A DNA stretch of 64,000 nt from a bacterium (GTDB lineage Bacteria > Armatimonadota > Fimbriimonadia > Fimbriimonadales > Fimbriimonadaceae): contig PNMZ01000004.1 of the NCBI GenBank assembly GCA_013823945.1, positions 124,001 through 188,000 of the forward strand, written 5' to 3'. Numbering within the stretch: position 1 is the stretch's first letter; every line of letters begins with the position of its first letter. Shown piece after piece: positions 26,848 through 35,198 of the stretch. The notes under the pieces are model-generated. The model was given only the letters and a program-made list of their open reading frames with translations. It was not told the DNA's origin and did no database searches. Both the position numbers and the translations under genes were made by a program.

Positions 26848-28518
26848 ATGCGGAGTATGCCGCGAGTTGAGGTTCGGGACTTGGTGAAGGAGTATCCGGG
26901 CGTGCGGGCATTGGGGGGGGTGTCGCTCAGTTTTGAGGCGGGCGAGGTTCATGGAGTGATTGGGGAGAATGGGGCGGGGAAGTCCACTTTAATGAAAATA
27001 TTGGCGGGAGTGGAGCGGGGGAGTTCGGGTGATGTCTTGGTGGGCGGAGTAGGGGTTGAGTTTCGAGGAGTTCAGGATGCGATGCGGGCGGGGGTGGCGA
27101 TGATTCACCAGGAGTTGAACTTGGTGGATGATTTGTCTGTGGCAGAAAATTTATTCTTAGGGCGGGAGGGGGTAGGGTTCATCGATCGCAGAGGACAGGA
27201 GTCAGAGGCGGAGCGGTGGCTGCTGGAGGTTGGCGCGGATTTTGGGCCGACGAAGATGTTGGGGAGTTTGAGCCTTGCTGAGAAGCAACTCGTGGAGATT
27301 GCGAAGGCGGTGAGCACGGGGGCGGAAGTGCTGATCATGGACGAGCCGACGGCGGTTTTGAGCGTGCGGGAGAAAACAGCACTCTTTGATTTGATTCGGC
27401 GGTTGAAGAGCGAGGGTAAGACGGTGATTTTGATTTCACATTTGTTGGGGGAGTTGATCGGGAATTGCGACCGGATTTCGGTTTTGCGGGATGGTGAGTA
27501 TGTGGGAACGGTTGATGCGGGGGAGGTGGATGAGGCAGGTTTGGCGGCGATGATGGTGGGGCGTGAATTGGGGGAGATGTATCCCAATATCCCGGCTTGC
27601 AGTGGTGAGGTTGTTTTTGAGGTGGAATTCTTTTGGGGAGATGATCTTGTTAAGAGTGGCAACCCCTCCCTAACCCTCCCCAAACTTGGGGAGGGAACTG
27701 ACGATGGCAACCCCTCCCTAACCCTCCCCAAACTTGGGGAGGGAACTGACGATGGCAACCCTTCCCTGACCCTCCCCAAACTTGGGGAGAGAATTGACGA
27801 GAACAACCACGCCCTTTCCCTACCCAGACATGGAAAGGAAACTGTCGAAAGTACTGCTACCAATGCAGGCTGTTCACTGAGAATTAGATCGGGTGAGGTT
27901 GTTGGTTTTGCGGGGTTGATTGGGAGTGGGCGGACAGAGTTGTGGGAGGCGGTTTTGGGATTGCGACGGGGGCATCCTGCGCTCGGAACGTTTGATCGGG
28001 AGTGGGTAAAGCACCATGCGGTTTACGTCAGTGAGGATCGCAAAGGGGCGGGGTTGCATTTGGATTTTTCGGTTGAAGACAATATTGCATTGCCATGGCT
28101 GGGTCGGTTCGGCGGAATGTTCACGAATCGAGGGGAGGTTCGACAATCGGCGGAAATATGGCGAGAAAATCTTGCAATTAAGGTGCCGGACGTTCGTGAC
28201 CGAGTAGGGAGTTTGAGCGGGGGGAATCAGCAAAAGGTGAGCTTGGCAAAGTGGCTCTTTGGGGATCCGGAGCTCGTGATATTGGACGAACCTACACGAG
28301 GTGTGGATGTGGGCAGCAAAGCACAGATTTATGAGATCATTGCGGGGTTGGTAAATGAAGGCAAAGCGGTGGTTGTGATCAGTAGTGAAATGCAAGAGTT
28401 GATTGGGCTGTGTCACCGGGTTGTGGTGATGCGAGGAGGGTATCCGGTAGGGGTTTTGGAGCGAAACGAACTGAGTGAGGAACGAATCATGGAATTGGCG
28501 GCGGGGGTTGGGGCATGA
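26848..28518 (+). CDS. Sugar ABC transporter ATPase (RbsA/MglA type) with in-frame repeat insertion
   Basis: 556 residues, two fused ATPase domains. NBD1 has Walker A IGENGAGKSTLMKILAG, a degenerate signature LSLAEKQLVEIAKAV and Walker B LIMDEPTAVLS. NBD2 has the usual degenerate P-loop GLIGSGRTELWE, signature LSGGNQQKVSLAKWLFG and VILDEPTRGVDVGSKAQI. This is the layout of ribose/galactose importers. Between them, residues 271-334 are four 16-residue repeats encoded by a palindromic DNA repeat, absent from ordinary RbsA. Frame and motifs on both sides are intact, so the protein may still work. The start could be the ATG at 26857. It overlaps the permease by ATGA; no binding protein gene is adjacent. 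Confidence 0.9.
   Translation: MRSMPRVEVRDLVKEYPGVRALGGVSLSFEAGEVHGVIGENGAGKSTLMKILAGVERGSSGDVLVGGVGVEFRGVQDAMRAGVAMIHQELNLVDDLSVAENLFLGREGVGFIDRRGQESEAERWLLEVGADFGPTKMLGSLSLAEKQLVEIAKAVSTGAEVLIMDEPTAVLSVREKTALFDLIRRLKSEGKTVILISHLLGELIGNCDRISVLRDGEYVGTVDAGEVDEAGLAAMMVGRELGEMYPNIPACSGEVVFEVEFFWGDDLVKSGNPSLTLPKLGEGTDDGNPSLTLPKLGEGTDDGNPSLTLPKLGERIDENNHALSLPRHGKETVESTATNAGCSLRIRSGEVVGFAGLIGSGRTELWEAVLGLRRGHPALGTFDREWVKHHAVYVSEDRKGAGLHLDFSVEDNIALPWLGRFGGMFTNRGEVRQSAEIWRENLAIKVPDVRDRVGSLSGGNQQKVSLAKWLFGDPELVILDEPTRGVDVGSKAQIYEIIAGLVNEGKAVVVISSEMQELIGLCHRVVVMRGGYPVGVLERNELSEERIMELAAGVGA
27658..27849 (+). repeat. Four tandem 48-bp palindromic repeats inside the ABC ATPase gene
   Basis: Units are 27658-27705, 27706-27753, 27754-27801 and a diverged fourth at 27802-27849. 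The first two are identical; each of the first three contains the cruciform CCCTCCCCAA-AC-TTGGGGAG(G/A)G. Because 48 is a multiple of three the array reads through as GNPSLTLPKLGEGTDD, twice exactly, then GNPSLTLPKLGERIDE, then NNHALSLPRHGKETVE. It falls in the linker between the two nucleotide-binding domains. It resembles extragenic palindromic repeats that have inserted and been tolerated in a coding region. Confidence 0.9.
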
Positions 28519-29492
28519 TTGAGCGGCTGAAGCAGTTTGATTGGCAGAGGGATGGGGTTTTGGTGGCTTTTGGGGTGTTTGTGGTTTACGCGCTGATTTT
28601 TCAGGGTCAGGTGTTTCATAACCCGCTCGTGTGGCGGAACATGCTCTCGTCAAATGCGGATATTGGGTTGATTGCATTGGGGATGACGTTGGTGATCATT
28701 GGCGGGGGAATTGATCTGAGCGTGGGGAGTTTGTTCGCATTGCTCGGGGTTTTGGGACTCAAGATGATGGGGGATGGGCCGACACCGATAGGAGTGGGGT
28801 GGATGGTTGGTTGTGGGGCTTTGCTGGGATTGGCTCAAGGGTTGGTGATTACTTGGGGGAAGGTGGTGCCGTTTGTGGCGACTTTGGTGGGGTTGCTTGT
28901 GTTTCGGTCGGGGGCGTTGGTTATGGCGAACGGGGGGACATTCCGATCTGAAAACAGTAACTGGTCGGCGGTGGCGAGTGAGGGGGTGGTGATTCCGTTT
29001 GTTTCGGCGGCGAATGGGCGGCCCGTTGAGCTTTATTGGTCAGCGTTTTTGTTTTTGGGGATGGCTGTACTTTTGGGGGTTCTGTTGACTCGAACGCCGT
29101 ATGGTCGGCGGCTGGTCGCAGTGGGAAGTAACGAAAAGGCAGCGAAATATGCGGCGGTAAAGGTTGACCAAGTTCGGGTTTGGAGCTATGTGATTTTGGG
29201 GGTTTGTACAGGATTGGCGGCTTGGGTAGGGTCGGCTAAGTTGAACTCGGTGCCGAGCTCCAATGCAGGTCAGCTCTATGAATTGGAAGCGATTGCGGCG
29301 GTTGTGATTGGGGGGACGGCATTGACGGGAGGGCGGGGGCGGATTTGGGGGACGGTGATTGGGGTGTTGTTCCTGGGGATGATTACAACTATGCTGGTGG
29401 CGGCGGATGTATCGACGTACCTTCAGGGGTTGGTCAAAGGCGGGATAATCTTGGTAGCGGTGTTGGTTAGTCGGGGTCGGACACGGGAGTGA
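28515..29492 (+). CDS. Sugar ABC transporter permease (RbsC type)
   Basis: 325 residues with about nine membrane segments. It carries the family motifs: [20 protein letters not shown] near residue 60, [20 protein letters not shown] (EAA-like loop), and [20 protein letters not shown] followed by IWGTVIGVL. It forms the membrane channel for the RbsA-like ATPase, whose stop it overlaps (ATGA). Its 3' end overlaps the convergent hisI by 26 bases. Substrate unknown, probably a monosaccharide or nucleoside. Confidence 0.9.
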   Translation: MIERLKQFDWQRDGVLVAFGVFVVYALIFQGQVFHNPLVWRNMLSSNADIGLIALGMTLVIIGGGIDLSVGSLFALLGVLGLKMMGDGPTPIGVGWMVGCGALLGLAQGLVITWGKVVPFVATLVGLLVFRSGALVMANGGTFRSENSNWSAVASEGVVIPFVSAANGRPVELYWSAFLFLGMAVLLGVLLTRTPYGRRLVAVGSNEKAAKYAAVKVDQVRVWSYVILGVCTGLAAWVGSAKLNSVPSSNAGQLYELEAIAAVVIGGTALTGGRGRIWGTVIGVLFLGMITTMLVAADVSTYLQGLVKGGIILVAVLVSRGRTRE

Positions 29493-29880
29493 GTTTGGAA
29501 TTTTCGGGGGTTTGACCGAGGGGTACGGCGCGGTAGAAGCATGAGTTTGCGCCAGTGTGACAAGCTCCCCCGCCGAGTTGTTCGATGCGGAGGATAAGAG
29601 CATCTTGGTCGCAATCGGTGAGAATTTGGTGGACGATTTGATATTGGCCGGAGGTTGCCCCTTTGTGCCAGAGTTCTTGGCGTGACCGAGAGTAATAGAC
29701 GGCTTGTCCGAGTTCGAGGGTTTTGGCGAGGGCTTCGGCGGTCATGTAGGCAAGCATGAGGACTTGACCGGTTTGGTGATCTTGGGCGATGGCGGGGATG
29801 AGGCCGTATTGATCGAATTTTGGCGTGAAAGTGAGGCCCTGTTCGAGTTCTTGTTTGGGGCCGGGGGTGGGAAAGCTCAT
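29467..29880 (-). CDS. hisI: Phosphoribosyl-AMP cyclohydrolase
   Basis: 137 residues, HisI without the HisE domain. Motifs: [20 protein letters not shown] followed by [23 protein letters not shown] and [20 protein letters not shown] followed by TGANSCFYR (metal-binding DCDxD and CH). It opens the purine ring of PR-AMP in histidine synthesis. No other his gene is nearby. A short C-terminal extension (residues about 120-137) is unconserved and lies in the overlap with the permease gene. Confidence 0.93.
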   Translation of the reverse strand: MSFPTPGPKQELEQGLTFTPKFDQYGLIPAIAQDHQTGQVLMLAYMTAEALAKTLELGQAVYYSRSRQELWHKGATSGQYQIVHQILTDCDQDALILRIEQLGGGACHTGANSCFYRAVPLGQTPENSKLTPVSDPD

Positions 29881-29931
29881 GCGTCTGATGAGGGTACTTG
29901 AGATGGGGGATTGGTGTAGGTCTGGATCGAG

Positions 29932-29968
29932 AAAAAGAGCCCCGCGAGAAATCGAAAGGCTCTTTTTT
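29932..29968 (-). terminator. Intrinsic terminator downstream of the thioredoxin-like gene
   Basis: AAAAAGAGCC (29932-29941) pairs with GGCTCTTTTT (29958-29967) around a 16-base loop. On the - strand it follows the stop at 29988 and ends in a T-run. The A/T symmetry allows use from the other strand too. Confidence 0.75.
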
Positions 29969-29987
29969 GTGGATGAATGGGCTTGAT

Positions 29988-31046
29988 TTAGCTAGCGTCG
30001 AGTTGTTTACGCGTGTCGGCGATCATTTTGGTGAGGCCAGCGCGTTGGGTTTCCGGATTGAACTTGGTGACTAAGCCCTCAGCTTTGTCGAGCCATGCTT
30101 TGGCACCATCTTTGTCACCGTTGTTCATCAGAACTTGGGCGTGATAGACAGCGGATCGCGCGGCTTTGTCTTCGGACAGTTCTTTGAAGCACATCTCGGA
30201 GATTTTGGTGATGGTCGCACGGCTTTCGGCGGTGGTTGCTTTGTTCCGCGTGAGGTAGGCGGCCATGCTGCAGTAGGTGTCGGGGAGGACGCCTTCGATC
30301 TTGCCTGCGTACTTTTCGATGACTCGAACGACGAAGTTGGGTTCGTGGTTTATTACAGCGAAGAGGGCTTCTTGGGCACCCATTTTTTCAACCATTGCAT
30401 CGTAAGCAGCCATGTCGCCGTTCTTGGCAATTTCAGCCATTTTGGCTCGGTTAGCGGCAGCTTCTTTCTCGGCTTCGATTTCTTTCTTGAAGTCAGCAGC
30501 GGCTTTATCGATGTCCCAGGTTTTGGCGACGATTTGCTCGAGCGGCTTGTCCATGGTGGCGGGGTGTCCGATCCATGCGATTCGGCCTTCTTCGTTCACG
30601 ATGAATGCGCAGGGGATGCCGTTTTGTCCGGAAGCGGCCATCCATGTTTTCGCCATTGTGTCTTGGTTGTCATCGAGGACGATGTTGTAGCGCATGTTGT
30701 CGCCGTGCTTGACGAGGAAGTTTTCAATCTTTTTGATGTGGGCGTCACGGTCGGCGTCGCCACGGTAGTCCCAGCTGTTGACACTGATTGTCGTGACCTG
30801 TCCTTTGTATTTTTCGGTCAGTTCGCTGAGGTGGGGGAATACGGCGATACAGGGGCCGCACCACGTGGCCCAGAATTCGACGATGTAGATTTCGCCTTTC
30901 TTGAGGGCGTTGATTTTGTCACCTTTAACGTGGCCATCGACTTTGAATGCGGGGGCGGGGTCTCCGACTCCGAGAGTGATTTCAGTTTGCGCGTAGGCGG
31001 CGGTTGCGGCGAACACAGCAAGGAGCGGAAGAATGAACTTCTTCAT
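29988..31046 (-). CDS. Exported thioredoxin-like (TlpA/ResA type) protein
   Basis: 352 residues. Signal peptide [19 protein letters not shown], then a thioredoxin fold: [32 protein letters not shown] with the redox CxxC, and [20 protein letters not shown] (cis-Pro region). A helical C-terminal domain (about 190-352) has TPR-like pairs ([20 protein letters not shown]). It would act as a thiol-disulfide reductase outside the membrane. Monocistronic, with a terminator behind it. Confidence 0.88.
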   Translation of the reverse strand: MKKFILPLLAVFAATAAYAQTEITLGVGDPAPAFKVDGHVKGDKINALKKGEIYIVEFWATWCGPCIAVFPHLSELTEKYKGQVTTISVNSWDYRGDADRDAHIKKIENFLVKHGDNMRYNIVLDDNQDTMAKTWMAASGQNGIPCAFIVNEEGRIAWIGHPATMDKPLEQIVAKTWDIDKAAADFKKEIEAEKEAAANRAKMAEIAKNGDMAAYDAMVEKMGAQEALFAVINHEPNFVVRVIEKYAGKIEGVLPDTYCSMAAYLTRNKATTAESRATITKISEMCFKELSEDKAARSAVYHAQVLMNNGDKDGAKAWLDKAEGLVTKFNPETQRAGLTKMIADTRKQLDAS

Positions 31047-31115
31047 GTTGATACTTTACAATGCTTGGGAGGTGTTTTGGTTCCGTTTTATGGAAATTAC
31101 AGCTGTGAGAAATAG

Positions 31116-31140
31116 AAAAACTCCCTTGATGAGGGAGTTT
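31116..31140 (-). terminator. Intrinsic terminator
   Basis: AAACTCCCT (31118-31126) and AGGGAGTTT (31132-31140) form a 9-bp stem with a 5-base loop. Read on the - strand it is followed by TTTTTC and lies 25 bases after the stop of the gene at 31165. Confidence 0.85.
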
Positions 31141-31164
31141 CCTGGAAAGTTACAATCGTGGGCT

Positions 31165-31473
31165 TTATCGGACGAAATGGATGAGGGGGTCTTCCATGTT
31201 GTCGAGAAGCATAAGGGAGGTGATGGGCATGGGCCGGTCTTTGGCGACTTCTCGGGCTTCGTCGAAGCTGACTTCTTCGCTAGCCATTCCGGGCATGTTA
31301 ATCCAAGCGGCGAAAGAGAGAGCACCTTGTTCGGTACTGAAACAGGCGAGGCCATGGGTTCCGTCGTAGCAGTAGCACCCGTATTTATTGGTGGGGTTAT
31401 GTCGGACGATGTAGAGATTTTGGGGGAAGGTGTCTTCTAATCCCAGAACTGGACAATCGAGCAACTGATTCAT
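31165..31473 (-). CDS. Hypothetical protein
   Basis: 102 residues, soluble, acidic. It contains an aromatic/His-rich stretch (NLYIVRHNPTNKYGCYCYDG then THGLACFSTEQGALSFAAWI) and a conserved-looking end (RPMPITSLMLLDNMEDPLIH). The alternation suggests an SseB-like alpha/beta fold, but I do not recognise the family. The start ATG and the following terminator make it a plausible single gene. Confidence 0.6.
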   Translation of the reverse strand: MNQLLDCPVLGLEDTFPQNLYIVRHNPTNKYGCYCYDGTHGLACFSTEQGALSFAAWINMPGMASEEVSFDEAREVAKDRPMPITSLMLLDNMEDPLIHFVR

Positions 31474-31590
31474 GACTTTCTGAGATTAATTGTCGGTGGT
31501 TTTGGGAAATCTGGAGAGGGGAGCCGGAATTTGTGACAGGTTTGTTATGGTGGAGTTGGTTTCACCTGTGCCACACAAAGGCTTGTTTTT

Positions 31591-31627
31591 GAGATTCCGG
31601 TTCACGCCCGGAATGACGACTTGGGAG
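31591..31627. repeat. Interspersed 37-bp repeat, copy B
   Basis: Second copy of the 26527-26563 element (3 mismatches). It lies in the 285-base gap between the hypothetical gene and flhA, followed by GC-rich palindromic debris to about 31700 (CCCGGATCGGAGTCCGGGG). No gene was found in this gap. Confidence 0.7.
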
Positions 31628-31758
31628 CCTTCGGCACTTTTACTTGGAATGGGTCTCCGCCCCCGGATCGGAGTCCGGGGCAGGCTGCGCGGGGAAGACG
31701 ACAATAGAAGTTGCGATTGATACGCCACAGTTACTCGCGTTACACAGGCTACAACCAG

Positions 31759-33861
31759 TTACGCGGCGGATGAGTGGGTGAGGTCGGTTTCGAGGCCGAT
31801 TTGGCCGACAAAGTTGACTTCGGTGTTCGCGGAGACTTCGTTGTAAGCCATGACGGGGATTTGGATGCCGTTTCGTTCGAGATGTTTGCGAAGAGGCAGG
31901 CGGGCTTGGGTCGAGCAGATCAAAACGGGTTGGACGCCAGAGGCATTGGCTTGATCGGTTGCACCTTGGATATCTTGCACGAGTTGGGAGGCAATTTTGG
32001 GTTCGAGAGCGAGCATGACCCCACCGGCGGTGTGTTGGATTGAATCGGTTATAGCATGTTCGAGTGGTGGTTCCAGGGTGAGGCAGTGGATCGCATTCGC
32101 TTCGTCAGCGAATTGGCGAGTGATGGTTCGGGAAATCGCGGCACGGACAAGTTCGCCCATTTGCTCCATGTCTTTGATTCGTCCGGCAAAGTCGGCCATG
32201 GTTTCAAGAATGGTGACCATGTCGCGGACGGGGACTCGTTCGCGGAGGAGGTGTTGGAGGACTTTTTGGACATCTCCGGTGCTGATTCCGGCGGGTTCGA
32301 GCTCGGCGACGACGGCGGAATTGAGGGCCTTGGTGTTGTCGATGAGCTTGGCGGTTTCTTGGCGTGAGAGAAGCTCGGCGGCGTGAGTTTTGATGACTTC
32401 GGTGAGGTGGGTGGTCATCATGGCGGCAGGTTCGACAACGGTGTAGCCGTTTCGTTCGGCCATTTCTCGTTGACCTGGTTCGATCCAGAGGGCGGGGAGG
32501 TTGAAGACGGGTTCGTTGGTTGGGGTTCCGGCGATGGGTTGGATGACGGTTCCAGAATCGATTGCGAGGTACTCGTTGGGGAATGCGGTGGCGGTAGCTA
32601 TGGTTTCGCCTCGGACTTTGATGACGTATTCGTTGGGTTTGAGGACAGCGTTGTCTCGGATGCGGACGGATGGCATGACATAGCCGAGTTCCGTTGCAAT
32701 TTGGCGACGAGTTGCGCCGACACGCTCGCTGAGATCGCCGCCCGCACGGACATCGGCGAGTTTAGTGAGAGAGTAACCGATTTCGATTTCGATCGGGTCG
32801 ACTCCGACCAGGGCCATCACTTGCTCGGGGCCGGTGGGAAGTTCTGGCTCTGAAGCCGTTTCGGTGACTGGGATGAGTTCGGGTTCACCAGAGATGAGGC
32901 GGCGAATGGAGTCATTTTTGGTACTGAGACGGCTGACTCCGACGAGAGCGGCTCCGATTCCGAGGAAAATTATAGTTGGGAAGCCGGGGATGAAGGCAAA
33001 GGCTGCCATGGCGATTCCGGCGGTGGTGAGGACTCGGGGTTGATTCAGAAGCTGCCCAAACATGGTTCCGGCCATGCCTGTTTCTTGTCCATTGCGGGTG
33101 ACAAGGAGGCCAGCGGATGAGCTGATGAGGAGAGCAGGGATCTGGCTGACCATTCCTTCACCAACGCTGAGCATGGCGTATGTTGCGAGTATGGTGGTGA
33201 CGTCGCCTTCACCGCGGGTGAACCCTAATATGAAACCACCAATGATGTTGACGGTGATGATAAGCAGGCTAGCGATGGCGTCACCTTTGACGAATTTTGA
33301 AGCTCCATCCATGGCCCCGTAGAAGTCGGCTTCGCCTTTGACTTCTTTTCGGCGCTTGCGGGCTTGGTCTTCGTCGATGAGACCGGACGCGAGGTCGGCG
33401 TCGATAGCCATTTGTTTCCCGGGCATCGCATCGAGGGTGAACCGGGCGACGACTTCGGAGACTCGGGTGGAACCTTGGGTGATGACGACAAATTGGACGA
33501 TCATCAGGATGATGAAGCTGATGAATCCGACGACGAAGTTTCCGCCGAGGACGAATTCTCCAAAGGTTTGAATAACGTGTCCGGCGGATCCGGTTCCGAG
33601 AATGAGCTTTGTTGCGGCGATGGAGAGCGCTACACGGAGGAGGGTGGTGATGACAAGGAGCGAGGGGAAGACGGAGAAGTGGAGGGGTTCTTTGACGTTG
33701 ACCGCGGTCAACATGATGATGACGCTGGAGGCCATCGCGATGACCAGGCCGAGGTCAAGAATGAATTCCGGAAGGGGCAGGATGAGCATGGCGACGATGA
33801 GGATCATTCCCATCCCGAGAACGAGGTCGGTGTTCTTGAGAAGTTTTGTGAGGATGCCCAT
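31759..33861 (-). CDS. flhA: Flagellar biosynthesis protein FlhA
   Basis: 700 residues. N-terminal half has about eight membrane helices with the FHIPEP signature region (LLRVALSIAATKLIL, FTLDAMPGKQMAIDADLASG followed by LIDEDQARKRRKEV, DGASKFVKGDAIASLLI). The C-terminal cytosolic domain contains PALWIEPGQREMAERNGYTV and HLTEVIKTHAAELLSRQE. FlhA is the export-gate subunit of the flagellar type III apparatus. SctV/InvA injectisome homologues look similar, but length and motif details favour FlhA. No other flagellar gene lies in the window. Confidence 0.93.
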   Translation of the reverse strand: MGILTKLLKNTDLVLGMGMILIVAMLILPLPEFILDLGLVIAMASSVIIMLTAVNVKEPLHFSVFPSLLVITTLLRVALSIAATKLILGTGSAGHVIQTFGEFVLGGNFVVGFISFIILMIVQFVVITQGSTRVSEVVARFTLDAMPGKQMAIDADLASGLIDEDQARKRRKEVKGEADFYGAMDGASKFVKGDAIASLLIITVNIIGGFILGFTRGEGDVTTILATYAMLSVGEGMVSQIPALLISSSAGLLVTRNGQETGMAGTMFGQLLNQPRVLTTAGIAMAAFAFIPGFPTIIFLGIGAALVGVSRLSTKNDSIRRLISGEPELIPVTETASEPELPTGPEQVMALVGVDPIEIEIGYSLTKLADVRAGGDLSERVGATRRQIATELGYVMPSVRIRDNAVLKPNEYVIKVRGETIATATAFPNEYLAIDSGTVIQPIAGTPTNEPVFNLPALWIEPGQREMAERNGYTVVEPAAMMTTHLTEVIKTHAAELLSRQETAKLIDNTKALNSAVVAELEPAGISTGDVQKVLQHLLRERVPVRDMVTILETMADFAGRIKDMEQMGELVRAAISRTITRQFADEANAIHCLTLEPPLEHAITDSIQHTAGGVMLALEPKIASQLVQDIQGATDQANASGVQPVLICSTQARLPLRKHLERNGIQIPVMAYNEVSANTEVNFVGQIGLETDLTHSSAA

Positions 33862-33925
33862 TGCGCTTTTGCTGGAGGCGCAGTTATCGCCTATTGGGGA
33901 GTATTGGTAGATTTGCGAGGGTTAT

Positions 33926-34147
33926 TTAGGGTTGCGGTGATTCAAAGAGGGAGCGGGGGAGATTTGATTGGCGGATTATTGATGCAATAGTTCCGGGTGG
34001 AATGGATTTGGCTTGTGGAACGACGACAATATTTCCGTTATTGTTTCGGAAAACCCGATGGCTACCTTTCTGTCGGGCAAGTGAGAATCCTTTGGATGTT
34101 AGGATCAGTTCAATTTCTTTTGAAGAGAGAGGGCCGACCCTACCCAA
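33926..34147 (-). CDS. hicA: HicA-type mRNA interferase toxin
   Basis: 73 residues with the HicA dsRBD-like fold: LSSKEIELILTSKGFSLARQ, then KGSHRVFRNNNGNIVVVPQA (GSH with the catalytic His) and the closing PPGTIASIIRQSNL. HicA cleaves mRNA. It starts with TTG inside the last codons of hicB (8-base overlap), which ties its translation to the antitoxin. Confidence 0.85.
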   Translation of the reverse strand: MGRVGPLSSKEIELILTSKGFSLARQKGSHRVFRNNNGNIVVVPQAKSIPPGTIASIIRQSNLPRSLFESPQP

Positions 34148-34355
34148 CTTTGACCTCTAATGGTGCGACCAGACTGTAGGGTTGATATCGCGTTGTCACC
34201 TCTTCTTCGGTCGCCTCTTCAAGATAGAGCTCGATTGCTTCGATCAGATTTGATTTAGCTTCTTCGGCTGTTGCACCTGTGCTTGCAACATCGAGCTCAA
34301 GACAAAGTGAGCTAAACACTTCTCCTTCTTGCCGGATGAGAGCGGTGAATTTCAT
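34140..34355 (-). CDS. hicB: HicB-type antitoxin
   Basis: 71 residues: MKFTALIRQEGEVFSSLCLE, LDVASTGATAEEAKSNLIEA and IELYLEEA. This is the partial-RNase-H fold of HicB (FxaxCpEldvxsqGdTxeEAxxNlxEAi). It has no C-terminal DNA-binding domain, so autoregulation may rely on another factor. It is upstream of hicA; many loci place the toxin first. Confidence 0.85.
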   Translation of the reverse strand: MKFTALIRQEGEVFSSLCLELDVASTGATAEEAKSNLIEAIELYLEEATEEEVTTRYQPYSLVAPLEVKVG

Positions 34356-34376
34356 ATTTATGTATTGTATTCCGAT

Positions 34377-35141
34377 TTAGACGGATTCTGAAAGAAGTTC
34401 TTGGAGGTTGAAGATTATCAAGTCAGGGGGAGTTGCTCCCTCGGGTAGTTCCTCGGGTTTGCCAGTGCGGGAGGATGGGGCGACATCGGAGTCGCGGCGG
34501 ATCCAGGCGGTTTTCCAGCCGTAGGTTTGGGCGGGTTTTATGTCGTGTTTGTAGGAGTTGCCAACAAAGAGCAGGTTTTCAGGGGGAAGGGAGACGGCGG
34601 CTTCGGCCATGCGGAAAATGCGCTCATCGGGTTTGCCGATTTTGTGTTCGCCTTCGATGAAAATGTGGGGGAAGTAGTTGCCGATGTTGAGTTTTTGGAT
34701 TTCTTGGCGTTGGATGTCGGCGGGGCCGTTGGTAATGAGGCCGAGGGTGTAGACGCTGCTGAGCTGTTGGATGACATCGAGGGCTTCGGGAAAGAGCTCG
34801 AGCGCAGCTTGGCGTTCGACGTGATAGGTGTGAGAAATTCGGTAGGCGAGTTCGTCATCGAAGATATTGACGCGTTCGAGCATTCGGCGCATGAGTTCGA
34901 CACGGGTGATTTCGCCGGATTCGCAGTATTTGTCGTACCAATGAGTTTTGCCGATGGTTTCGACGAATCCGGTGAAAGCGACGGCCCATTCTTGGAGAAG
35001 TCGTTCGGGGGTTTGTCCGTGTTCGGGGTGGTCTTCGAAGGCTTTTCGGAGTCCGGCTTTGGCGGCGTCCCAGTAGGTGCATAGGGTGTCGTCGAGGTCG
35101 AAGTAGATGGCTTTGACGTCGGCGAATTGGGGGACGAGCAT
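34377..35141 (-). CDS. HAD-superfamily hydrolase
   Basis: 254 residues from the ATG ending at 35141. HAD motifs: I, IYFDLDDTLCTYWDAA; II, TLGLITNGPADIQR; III, EGEHKIGKPDERIF; IV, LFVGNSYKHDIKPAQTYGWK. The cap is C1 type, as in YjjG/haloacid dehalogenase-like phosphatases. It dephosphorylates an unknown small metabolite. A longer reading frame up to 35240 would run into the divergent gene at 35199 and lacks conservation. Confidence 0.8.
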   Translation of the reverse strand: MLVPQFADVKAIYFDLDDTLCTYWDAAKAGLRKAFEDHPEHGQTPERLLQEWAVAFTGFVETIGKTHWYDKYCESGEITRVELMRRMLERVNIFDDELAYRISHTYHVERQAALELFPEALDVIQQLSSVYTLGLITNGPADIQRQEIQKLNIGNYFPHIFIEGEHKIGKPDERIFRMAEAAVSLPPENLLFVGNSYKHDIKPAQTYGWKTAWIRRDSDVAPSSRTGKPEELPEGATPPDLIIFNLQELLSESV

Positions 35142-35198
35142 TGGGTTTAGTATGGCAGGTATCAGAGGACGTCGCTGTGAGTTCAGTAGACTAGCAGC

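Noticed and set aside
27658..27849. CRISPR-like array
   Set aside because: Units are contiguous tandem repeats without unique spacers and encode in-frame protein.
27105..27863. 252-residue - strand reading frame through the repeat array
   Set aside because: Antisense to the transporter ATPase; open only because the palindromic repeats lack stops on both strands.
30135..31115. 326-residue + strand reading frame opposite the thioredoxin-like gene
   Set aside because: Antisense shadow; the - strand frame has a signal peptide and WCGPC motif.
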